Part shown: positions 21,701 through 31,494 of the stretch, piece after piece
Position numbering within the stretch: the first letter of the stretch is position 1
Layout: the number at the start of each line of letters is the position of its first letter
From: Tetraselmis striata
Taxonomy: Eukaryota > Chlorophyta > Chlorodendrophyceae > Chlorodendrales > Chlorodendraceae
Direction of reading: 5' to 3'
Length of the DNA stretch: 64,000 bases
NCBI GenBank assembly: GCA_006384855.1
Contig: VCJN01003221.1
Location: 1 to 64,000, forward strand
Translations under genes and position numbers: made by a program
Notes under the pieces: generated by a model
Databases searched by the model: none
Told to the model about the DNA's origin: nothing
The model's input: only the letters and a program-made list of their open reading frames with translations

Positions 21701-24700
21701 CCCACATGGGGATTTGTGTGGTACATATCCTTACACTCCACCCCCCCATAGGATGGAGGACCTCCTCCAGCAACGTTTCGGCTTGGATTCGGTGTCGATC
21801 CGCATTGGCCGGGTCGTCCAACATTGGGGGCGGATATCTTTTCATATTATATGTTTCTCCGCGGGATCGAACCCGGATCCACTGCGTGCGTAGAAGCACC
21901 AACTGTAGTAAGGGTACCACGCAAAACGCACCAGGCACTGGGTACCCATATGGGGATTTGTGTGGTACATATCCTTACACTAGGCAAAACTACAGTACTC
22001 GAGTACTAAGACTTTCAGTTATCAAACTGTTCGGGTACCCAGTACCGTGCGTGTTTCGAACACGTGCGGCGGAAATCGCATAACAAACAACGGCGTCGTC
22101 CGATAGTGCGACAAATGTCCCTTCCCTTGCGAAGGGAAAGGAAACAACGGCGCCCCGCACCCACGCACCTATATCCTCTTTATGTCTGGGCAATATGGAC
22201 ATGATCACATATGATTTGTTTGTGCTTATTGCTCGCTGTTTCCCCCCTCCCCCCAACAGTTTCGCAACAAGCTCCATCAGGAGGTGGTTTACGGGCTGTT
22301 GCCGCACCATCAACGCCGCATCAGCCACAAAAGGGCTGCAGCAGCAATAAAGAGGCAAGCCGAAGACTTGACTGGCTTACCAAATAGCCGGCCCCTGCTG
22401 TGGGACATCTGCCAGCACCTGCTCCATGCATGCCGGACCAGCTCCATGTCGAGCGGCAGGCAGTATCGCCCACTGACCGGGGAAGAGGTCAATGATGTGG
22501 AGGAGTCGCTGAGCAGAGCGGCTGCGCACAGCCAAGATCTGGGGTTCTATGAGGAGTCCATGAATTACCGGGTAAGTGTTCGCGCCGCGGCCTCACATGC
22601 AATGCGCAATATTTGGAACCCGGGTACCAGTTAGCCAGCATCCGCAATTCCGCATCAAGAACGGGGGCCAATATCCAGAATCATGTTCAATTCAGGATCT
22701 GAATCATTTGGTCAATTCAGGATCGTAAGGATAGGACATATCTTTTGATTATTCGATACATGTTGATCTGACCTGGGATTAAAATTAGGATTCCTAGTTA
22801 TATTTCATACTGACAATTTTTTTATTTTGATCTTTCAGAACATTAAAAATCGCAAATTTTATTTGGGGATGAAGATAAACTTTAGTTCCATGCCTAATTT
22901 AGCGGCAAATAAAATCCATGCAGGAACTTGCTGTGATATTTTTTGAATTATTGGTTTCCTTACCGGTGTTGAATTTATCATTTTTGAAGTGGCATTATCG
23001 AGTATATCGATAATCAAGTTTGTCACATGATTAGCGATTATGCCTGCAACTCACCCCCGTTAACATCCACACATCCTACAAATTGGCCAGGTAACTATTG
23101 ATCAGTTATACATCGGTCGATTGTCCGCCCAATTATCGATTGTATCAATCATGCAATTAAGAACCATTCAGGTTATGCATCCGAACTCAGTTATATAGTT
23201 CAATACTTGGTACGGATGTTTGTTAGTGGGCGCATCTGAAACATGTGACAACGGATGCCTTGCAGATGCAGTTGCTCGGCCTCCTCAAGGAGCAGAACGA
23301 CATGGCGGGAAGCGCTTCCCTCGTGAGCCTCACACTAGAGAGCCATGTTTTGGACAGAATGATGGGCTTCATTGCGTCAATGCAGATGTATGACCCATCG
23401 GCGCTGGGCAAGCATGTTGGGGATGTGTCTGACAAGTAGGAACCCCCCCCCCCCCCTCCCCCGACACACACACACACACACACACACGCAGTTGCCACCC
23501 GCGCCGTTCTGACGTTGTGCCACTTGTTGCAGGCTGTCAGAGTTCGAGCAAAGGCTGCAGAAACTGGATGCTGAAATATCTCAGGTACGTGAGAGCGGCG
23601 GGGTGAGCGAGGCCGCGCAGCAACACTACGTGCGGAAACCCAGCCGCCAGCGCCACAGCTTCCTCAACAGGAGCCCGCCGTTCCCACTGATGCGCCGCAT
23701 CGCAATCACGGCCTACATGTCCAAGCTGGCAATTCCGTTCCTCAGCAGCAAAGGCTTTGTCATGGCCTCAACCGCCGCAGACCTACTGGAAATGTGCGCA
23801 CGCCGACGCGGCCGTGCGCCGAGTCAGTGCATGCGCAAATTGGTCACGCTGCGCCCCCGCCTGACTCACCTCTGACTGGCACTTGCGGCGCAGGGTGCAG
23901 AAAGAGCGCCCCCCCATGGAGGCCACCTACTTCTGCGGCCACGTGTGTACCATCTTTCTCTATCAAGGGAACTGCCCGGAGCGCATGATGCTGGGGAAGA
24001 CTGCGTACGAAGCGTTCCGGGTTTCAAGGGAACCGTACCACATGACCGACATCGGCGGCCTCCCTCTGATAAACTTCATCCTGGCGCTCTGGCTATCCGG
24101 GCAGCTGTGGTCCGGTCACATCGGCGACGCCGCCGAAGCCGCCGGCTCGCTGGCCCTGAAGCGGCATGCCAAGCAGGACCTCAGCTTCTTGCTCACCATG
24201 TGGGAGGCAATCGAGGCCAGCTGGAACCCGATCACGTCGCGCCGCGTCCAGGGCCTACGCCAGCAAAGGGCCGCAGCTACAGCGCCCAAGAAACCGGTGC
24301 GACCTCGCCCCGCCACTACGTGTCCCATACGGCACCCCGTGCTTAGTTGTCAGTCTCTTTCGCATTGCCACTGACAGCATTCTTGCCGGTGCAGTGGATC
24401 TTCCTCGCCAAGAGCTTGGACCATCTCCACAGCGCCCAGGTGGCCGCAGACGCCCTCCGCCCCCACCTGTTCCCCGGCGACACCAGTGCCGGCGAGGTGG
24501 CCGACGGCGGGGCTGCCAGCGCGGGTGCCATCGCGCAGGATTTCGCCTCCTGGATGTCCGCGGCGGTGCAGTCCGCGTAAGACAGCGTCCTGAGCTGCAT
24601 GTTCAGTTTGGCCACTCGCCTGTGGCGATGGCGTGCGTGAGGGAGATCTGCGCCATCCTCTTTCCGGCGGCCCACCCCCAGAATCCGGCCGATCTGGCCG

Positions 24701-25473
24701 GCTGCGCTGCAGAGCTTCAGCTGGCTGCCTGTCCGCTGTCGCCCCAAGCGCGGCTTGCGCTGCGGCACCTTGCCGGCGTCAGCGACGCCCTGTCGCGGTG
24801 CCTGGCGTGCTGGGCGCGGTGGGCCATCAATGTGCACGGGGTCTGCGCCTACCTGCCCTCCACGCTCATGTCTGCCCGCTCAGTCCTGCACCTGGCGCAG
24901 TGGGTCCTGCTGCGGGCCGGGCATCGGACCGAGTTGTCGGAGTCCGTCTACCCCCCTGGCGGCATCCGCGGCTACGAGGAGGAGGCGTTGGCAGCTGGCA
25001 TCGAACGGGCTGCGGATGGGCCGGCAGCTTCGAGCGCAGGGCTCGTGCTGGCGCAGCGTATCGGCGCTGCGCGCGGGGAGCTGCTAGTGGGGTGTCTGCC
25101 TGCGACGGTGATGCTGGCGCGGCTGCTCCTGGGGTACGCCCGCGCGGACGTGCTGCGTGATGGGCTGCATGCCACAAGTGCCCAGCTGCCGGGGAGCGCG
25201 CTGGCTATCCACAGCGCACCGGCAGGCGCCGCACAGGGCGCTTCGGATTGGGCAGTGGTGCGCTTTGGCTCGCCGGCTGCGAGGGCGCTGGCAAAGGGGA
25301 ACCTGGAGGGCGTGCTGTGCAGCGTGGTGCTCAAGGGCCGGCCACTTGATCTTCGCGAGCTGCACAGCACGGCGGATGTCGCGGATTCGGAGAGCTTGTG
25401 GGAGGCAGCGGTGCTGTGGAAGCAGCTGCAGCAGGAGCGGGGCCATGTGCGGGGGCTTCCGGGTTGGACTTGA
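15786..25473 (+). CDS. Soluble-adenylyl-cyclase-like protein (twin class III cyclase domains plus ATPase module)
   Basis: Thirteen exons join in phase to about 1712 codons: 15786-16452, 17096-17679, 17794-17901, 17996-18215, 19068-19585, 19953-20424, 20511-20896, 22260-22571, 23266-23435, 23533-23793, 23894-24296, 24395-24565, 24607-25473. ADCY10-type soluble cyclases are similar in length and make cAMP from ATP, often under bicarbonate control. Domain C1 (residues ~80-290) has the metal-site motifs VDISGFTALSE and FAGDAVLVAF. C2 (~405-545) has DKGL, FVFGLPG, TTGTCFCGLVGDPKTRCEY and the transition-state VNTAARL. A P-loop module follows: FGRDREMELLRQ, Walker A GGAGMGKTALVE (~633), Walker B MVLLLEDVD (~750), then helical repeats. 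The purine-specifying Lys of C1 (KFAGD in adenylyl cyclases, Glu in guanylyl) is Cys here (Cys135). The 41-nt intron before the last exon is uncertain, as is the start: an upstream exon cannot be excluded. TGTAA lies about 410 bp after the stop. Confidence 0.85.
18216..19067 (+). other. AT-rich intron 4 of the cyclase gene
   Basis: 852 nt between phase-1 exons, bounded by GTAGGC and GGCGCAG. From about 18340 to 19015 it is strikingly AT-rich compared with the flanking exons. No open coding signal was seen. It may be an inserted AT-rich element. Confidence 0.7.
19655..19890. repeat. Short tandem repeats in cyclase intron 5
   Basis: Degenerate repeats of CGAAAGGT / CGAATACGAAA at about 19676-19772, then a TTTTG pentamer repeat at about 19860-19880, within the 367-nt intron 19586-19952. 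Confidence 0.7.
21662..21736 (+). mobile_element. MITE-like 75-bp repeat, copy 2
   Basis: Starts GTGTAAGGATA and ends TATCCTTACAC, a perfect 11-bp terminal inverted repeat. The body contains GCACCAGGCACTGGGTACCC. It lies inside cyclase intron 7. Confidence 0.75.
21855..21912 (-). other. tRNA-like A/B boxes, possible tRNA-derived SINE
   Basis: On the minus strand ACAGTTGGTGC (A-box-like) is followed about 30 nt later by CCGGGTTCGATCCCG, a canonical T-arm/B box. The acceptor and anticodon stems do not close properly, so this is not called a tRNA gene. It overlaps MITE-like copy 3 at one end, so the two may belong to one composite repeat. Confidence 0.3.
21905..21980 (+). mobile_element. MITE-like 75-bp repeat, copy 3
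   Basis: Same orientation as copy 2 and 243 bp downstream of it. The right terminus TATCCTTACAC is intact; the left terminus is degraded to GTAGTAAGGGTACC. Internal positions differ by only a few bases. Confidence 0.75.
22572..23265 (+). other. AT-rich intron 8 of the cyclase gene
   Basis: 694 nt bounded by GTAAGTG and TGCCTTGCAG. The interior from 22680 is AT-rich, with no gene, unlike the GC-rich exons. It resembles intron 4 in composition. Confidence 0.7.
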
Positions 25474-26447
25474 CCTCATGGTGAATGGAAGGATACACGG
25501 CCTCCACGAGACCTGGAGGGGAGGCGCACGGCCCGGTCAATACTTGATGGCACCCACTACGTATCTGCCGCCGTCGCTGCCCCACAGACAGACCTGCGCG
25601 ACATGGAAGTGTCTCTGGAACAGAGCAGGTCAGGGGAGCGCCAGGGGGGGGGGGGGGGGGGGCAAATAGCTGTTCCTATGGGAGGGGCCCAGAGAGAAAC
25701 CCGTTGGTAGCTAGTGGCGCATGATGGGAAGCAGCGAGGCGCGCTCACAAATTCAACGCAAACGCCGCCAGACGATGGCAGTTTTGCGTCTGGACTATAA
25801 TCCTTCGCACTGCAGCCGGCCTGTAGGGCTGTAGTAATCCTTGATAGTATCTGGATGTCCTGAAATTTCGGATATCTGTCGTGTAAATAAGAGGATCTTG
25901 TTGGAATCTGCCCGATACCCTAGCATCGGCCGTTACCCTAGCACCGGCCGGGCACATGTCGCACGCGCCTGTGCGCGCGCGTGCCTGTCTCTCGGCCCGC
26001 CGGGCGCTCTGCTTTCACTCTCTTCCTGTCCACAGTCCCCGCAGCTTGAGCCCGGCTCGCTGCTCCCACTGTAAGATCCTCCGAGCACTTCCACTCCGCA
26101 GTTGAGCCGTTTAGGTTATGGGGCCTCACATGTCATGTGGGCGCGAGCGGGGTGCAGGGAGAAGTCCGTGCGTCTGGCGCACGTCCGGAGTCGTTCGAAA
26201 AACGGCTGCGGCGGCTGCCACAAGGGCGCCGAAAACAAGACCACAAGGGGCGGGGGATGCACGCTGAGCCTCCGGGGCCAGTACACAACCCTCCCGACAC
26301 CGTATCGGGGTTCCGCCTACCGGCCCGAGTGAGCCAGCCTCCGGGGCTGCGCTCAACAGACAAGTCTCCGGGATTTTGTCGAACCACCACTGTGCTTAGC
26401 TATTAGATTTAGTTAGATTTTAGAGAAAACCTCAACAATAGAATTCG

Positions 26448-26448
<1 letters not shown>
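25474..26448. other. Cyclase 3' region and spacer
   Basis: Contains a G-run of about 18 (25647-25664) and TGTAA candidates for polyadenylation near 25882 and 26070. Overlapping open frames at 26.1-26.4 kb on both strands have no recognisable domain. Confidence 0.4.

Positions 26449-26503
<55 letters not shown>
26449..26503. repeat. CA dinucleotide microsatellite
   Basis: About 27 uninterrupted CA units. A shorter CA run is in cyclase intron 9 (23463-23488). Confidence 0.95.
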
Positions 26504-26508
<5 letters not shown>

Positions 26509-28600
26509 ATCTTACGTCGAGCCAGGCGGGACGCCTCTGGCTGCCTTAGCGTTCCTGCTGACTTCTGGATGGGATGAGTCTGACTTAGGTAGGGACAGCA
26601 GGGGGGCGCTGCTGTCTTAGCTATGGCCCGTTGGACGGAGAACGGGCTAGGAAACAGAGGAGGATGGCCGATAGCTTGAGCTGTGATAACACTTCGTGTT
26701 CCCCACCGTGGTTAGCAGGTCTTCAGAACAACTCAGTCTGAGCGCGTGGATGCAGCAGACTAGCAGTTGTAATCAATTTCAGTTTCAAGCCTTTAGCCCT
26801 ATTACTAACAAAAATGCATCAGGCTCAAGCCTGAAGCATGAGACCATGCTGTGATATTGCCTCATCGTACATATGCGAGACCAATTGCACGACGAATGAA
26901 ACATCCTGACCTCCGAGAGGCTTAAGCCATAAGCAGCATCGGCCACGCCAGCTTGACAATCATGAAAATTTGACACCCGATGAACCCGGCCAAGTGCTTT
27001 CTGACCTCCAAGAGTCGTAAGCCAAAAGTAGCATATATGCCCCTATGATAGTAACTGAACCTCAAGCCTTGAGCCATGAGCTATTTCTCGGGGCATCTCA
27101 ACGTTGATTACACCAAGGGTGGCGAGGATTATCGACGTGCTGCTAAAACCCTTCTTAGCGATACTAAAAAAGGAAAAACCCTATTAAATCCTATAAGCTA
27201 TACCCTAGAATTATGCGGCGGTATATCATTTACGACCTTGATTTTTCCAAGCCCAACGCGTCGCGGAAATATGAAACTAAGTACACCCCTCCACAAAGTT
27301 TAGCCCTGGAGGAATCCGCATGCGAGCGCATCCCTGCGTGCCAGCATGCATCAGTAAAAACCACAAACCCTCCACTAACTACACTAAAGCTTAGCCTGAA
27401 TGGCCTTGGCTGCAGCGCAGCCTCCAAAATGTCGCGCTAAAGCATCGTTTTACGCGATGCGCTTTTTCTGCTCACAGCGAGTAAATGTTGTTTTTGACCA
27501 GAAAATGGCATAATACGATTGCATGCGTTTCAGCTTCTTGGGGCTGCGTATGCTCCCAAGCTTTCGCGAACGGAAAGTATTATAGATGATCAATAAATTG
27601 TGCAAGTATTGTGCCAGTTGGATGATGGTGTGACATCACACCCTTGCATACGCCACTATCCCTACGTTTTTCTCAGCGCTCGAAAGAGACTGGAAATGCG
27701 ATCCGTTGGTAGCATAGCACACGACGCGCTATATGGCCCAAGCTTCACCATGCGAGTAGCCCATATCAAAATTCTTTTTATGCGCCACTGCCATGACGCA
27801 GCGCGGGAGATGTGCATGAAAGATAGACATTGTGCCAAAAAACTCAGTATTGCTGAGTTGAAGAAACTTTCAGGCATCACCAGCAAAACTTTGTCTAGAA
27901 ACATGGGTAAAACGCCATAATGCAAAGTTGTTGGTCCACGTTAGAGCATTTCCGGACCCGAGTCTGAGGCACAATGGGTTGCATCTAGGTGCCCGTGATG
28001 TGGCCTAACATTGGGCCCCTATGTTTGGAAACGCGTTTTTGGGCCGTGGACCCCTTAAACGTCAGCGCATCGCAAATCTGAGCGCAAAAATCCGGGCGAT
28101 GTAAGTCTCCTGACCAGAGAGCACTTTTGCTATGGCTTCTCCAACGCGACCTCGTATGCCTCAATCCGACGCCGTTTCGCACATATGCCCCTTGGCGCGC
28201 CTCCCAAATAAAACTGCGATTGCAGCACAATATTCCCGACATTGACTGAGCTCGGATTCGTCTACCCTCTCGCGTAGAGACTCATTTTTACTCAATAAAA
28301 AGCAGGGAGTGGTCGCATGACACCACTATTGTCGACAAATTTCGAAGAAAAATGTACCTATACTTGGCCAAATACGTTATTTGTATGCTCCGAAACCGCT
28401 TACAGTGCTGAAATTGGGGCATCACTATTGCAGCGCGTCTGCCACTGTGTCTGCGACTTCTCTACGCCAAAGTAAGCGATATTTTCCGATTGGCGACGAT
28501 ACACCCAGCTACGATTGAGCATACTTGCGGTTGGTCGAATGGCATATAGTAATATTGCCACATACCATCAACATTGAATTCCCGCGTGTCGTATCACTTT
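26504..28600. other. Gene-poor region of lower GC
   Basis: Contains diverged copies of TGACCTCC(G/A)AGAG ... TAAGCC(A)TAAGCAGCAT at about 26907-26944 and 27000-27035. A hairpin GCATCG-TTTTACG-CGATGC is followed by GCTTTTTCT at 27441-27468. Frames 27076-27303 and 27600-27920 are ATG-initiated but not recognised. Composition differs from both flanks. I see no supported gene. Confidence 0.35.
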
Positions 28601-28622
28601 GGGGGGGGGGGGGGGGGGGGGG
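28601..28622. repeat. G22 homopolymer
   Basis: Uninterrupted run of guanines in a gene-poor region. Confidence 0.95.
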
Positions 28623-29053
28623 AAGACTTTTGAGGGCAGGTGTACTTGAGCCATTAGGTATGATGTTCAACCCGCGCGCACGATCTGATGCAGCATGTGG
28701 GCGTACCGCTTCCCTGCATGCGCGACTGGATGGCGGACCTCACCTCGCTCTCCGCTGCGAGTTCGTCCGTGGTCTCTAGGGTATTCTGCGGCTTGTTGGG
28801 CCCGCTCAATTGCAACAGTCAGAGACATACCGTACTTCACGCGTTGCACCCCCTGTCCCGCTGCGTGGCGGAGCAAGTGAGGCCGGAGTGTTGGGGAGTG
28901 GGGGGACGGGACGGGGGAGGCGAGATGTACTTGGAATAGCCGAAAAAAAAGGTTAGGGTGGGCCATGATCACGCCGGCGCAGCGTGCGGCAGGAAGCGGT
29001 GACGACATAAAAGCCAACGACAATTATACGGTCCGCGGGATGAGAGGGGGTAG

Positions 29054-29960
29054 CTAAAGTGGGGGCCCAGGGGTTGGGGCGGGGGGGGGGGGGGGGGGAG
29101 TGCCGCGAGTGCTTGTTTGAAAAAGCCGAGAAATGTCGGGGTGGGGGTTGGCGGGAGTTGAATGCCATTGCGACGAGGAGCCGCCAACATCAGCAGCATT
29201 GCTTGTCCCCTCCACTGCAGCATTCTCTTGAGTGGCAGTGTGATCACTAATTTTACCAGTTTGGCCCACAACTGCCTCAGCACCGAAAAGGTCATCAACC
29301 TCATGTGCTGGGAAGTCATCTTCGGCTGACCAACCAGCTAGTGCATCAACCTGCTTAGGCACAGCTTGATCGCCGCCATCTGCGTCGACAATGTCCCACT
29401 CTCAGGTGTGGCGGGGGTGCCATTCCTCCCACTCAGACTGAACACGGTCCGCCAAGGCGTAATTCAAGCGCATGGTAGTCGTCAGCGTGTAGTTGAAGCG
29501 CAGCTTGATTAGACTGTCTGCAGGTCTGCACGCTCATGCTCCATGCGATTGCGCTTCTTGGACGAGATGGCGTGGTCATGATCTGGCCATGCACGCTCAG
29601 CAGGAGAGAAGCTGGCGAGCTGGCTCAGGACAGTCATAGCAACGTCGTATGTAAGCTGGGTGGCCGGTCTGTCACCCTTGCGGCCCGTAGTCTGCCGCCA
29701 TGGCACACAGTCAACTGTCCGTGCTGACAAGCGGGATTCACGCGAGCACAACGGATTAGATTGCCCCAATATTGAACTCCATGAACTGACATTCTGCCAG
29801 ACATGCGTTATCGTTAGACAACAACTTCTTTGTCATGGTAGATAGCTTCTTAGACAGCGGCATGTAGGCGGCCAGCAACCTCAGGTGACAGCTCAGGTCG
29901 TTGGTTCTGAGGCAGCAATTTCTGAAGTACATATGGCCCAAGAACAGGATGCAAAGCATG
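29054..29960 (-). pseudogene. Decayed coding-like region, unknown
   Basis: Successive minus-strand frames have gene-like composition (for example RLLAAYMPLSKKLSTMTKK, QLTYDVAMTVLSQLASFSPA, NYALADRVQSEWEEWHPRH, DALAGWSAEDDFPAHEVDD) but are joined only by frame changes and stops. The pieces read in one consistent direction, as in a degenerate transposon gene. I cannot name the family. A poly-G run (29077-29098, sense C) sits at its end. Confidence 0.25.
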
Positions 29961-29984
29961 TGCGGCCAGGCAGATAGGATGCTC

Positions 29985-30445
29985 CAATGCTATGTATATA
30001 CATATATATATATAACTACATATGCTGCTGTGTATATATGTATATGCACATGGATATCTGTATATGTATATATACAGATCTCTATACAGATATCCAGATA
30101 TCTTTACAGGTACACAGATACATATATATACATATATTATATGTACATATATATGTACATATGTACATATATATATATATTATGTATATAATATATATTA
30201 CAGATATCCATGTGCATACTATACATGTACATGTACACATATATGTATATATATACATGTGAATAATATACATAATGATACATATGCTGTATGTATATAT
30301 ATACACATGGATATCTGGATATGTATATATGTAAATGTATGTGTATATGCATGTATATACATATATCTATATATATGTATACACACACACACACACCACA
30401 CACATATATATAAATGTAAATGTAGACATAATATGTATATATTAT
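29985..30445. repeat. TA/TATG-rich satellite-like tract
   Basis: About 460 bp dominated by TATATA, ACATATATAT and TGTACATGTAC motifs, rich in self-complementary blocks, with a short CA run (30378-30396). Open frames here are Tyr/Ile/Met low-complexity artefacts. Confidence 0.9.
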
Positions 30446-31494
30446 GTCGCTGGCAACGTGATCCAATTATCCCCTGTCGAGCACGCTTGTTACTTGTCCC
30501 ACATGCAAACGCACTGTTCATTTGCTGTCATTTATTCAATTGCCATTGTTCTTCAAGCATCAAAGCTCATGCGCAGCATTACTTCTCCCCCCCCCCCCCC
30601 CCCCCCCCCCGCCCTGCCTCCCCTACTCCCCCCGCCCCCCCCTTCCCCGGAAGCCATACCATAGCCATGCGGATGCCAGTCACCCTGGCAACACAACGTA
30701 GATACGTAGGGGCCATACATACACTGAGTTGGCTGTGTTATCATCATGTACATTCTATTTGTACTATAATACAAAAATGTGTTATCGCTCGTCGATCATA
30801 TGATGTATGTCGCTGCAAAACATACCAAACCACGCAATTTCGCTACTCCTTGGCCAAACAGACCCATAGATCTATTGCTACTGATACTTTGTTTTACACC
30901 CCACTCGCATGTAGGAACCTAATTTGAAAGCCTCAAATTGGGATTGCACACCGTCTATAAGAACATTCGCGATAGTTCCGCTTTTGTTTAGTCCTTTTCT
31001 GATTTTGACAGGCAGGGCAGGTTCTTATTACCGCATTGGCACTCGTAACTGCTAGGAGCAAAGCACTACTCACACAGCCCCTGAACGAGGAAGCAAGTGC
31101 ACCACTTGCCCAAACCCAGAGTTGCTGATTGCGCAGACGGCACTGTGTAAACATCGCCTCACTACCACAAGAACCCTGCAACTGGAGCCCTGAGCGAAAG
31201 CACCTCGCGTTGCAGAGGGTTGTATGCAGGTCTGCCTAAACTGCACCTTATGGGAGGCCCTATGCATGCAAGGGCGACGTGACGCAGCTATGCACACTGT
31301 GCATATAAACCCTATGACCCGTTACACCAGCAGGGCTGCTTGTAATCGCGGCCATGCCCTGTTTGCCCCCCCCCCCCCCCTTTATCTTTCTGTGAGTGTA
31401 TCGGCTACACTGCGCCTGTCACTAGCTGCGGGCTCTACGGTGCGCTTCCCGGCGCAAATACAGCTCTGCCTCCCCCTGCATGGCTAATTGCTGC
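30446..31494. other. Spacer with C-runs and a dispersed repeat
   Basis: Has C-rich runs at 30588-30611 and 31366-31380, and a diverged copy of the GGCAGGCAGGGCA repeat family at about 30972-31050. It includes TTACA (31321-31325; TGTAA on the minus strand), a candidate polyadenylation signal for the thioredoxin gene. Confidence 0.4.

Larger units (their letters stand above)
20897..22259 (+). other. Repeat-laden intron 7 of the cyclase gene
   Basis: A 1363-nt intron. It holds a TA repeat (21029-21046), many GTACC-type palindromic motifs, an ACTGGCCCTTTTGTAATTC motif (21250-21268, also near 56662), two MITE-like copies and a tRNA-like B box. The acceptor is preceded by TTTCCCCCCTCCCCCC, a C-rich pyrimidine tract. 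Confidence 0.75.

Noticed and set aside
24166..25473. 435-aa continuous ORF
   Set aside because: Only its part from 24607 is real. The first ~147 codons are an out-of-frame reading of cyclase exons 11 and 12.
27441..27468. Bacterial-type intrinsic terminator
   Set aside because: A hairpin plus T-run alone is weak evidence in a eukaryotic window without a prokaryotic gene beside it; kept only as a composition note.
29985..30927. 301-codon plus-strand ORF and its minus-strand shadows
   Set aside because: The Tyr/Ile/Met-rich sequence is a TA-satellite artefact followed by a C-run; there are no domains.
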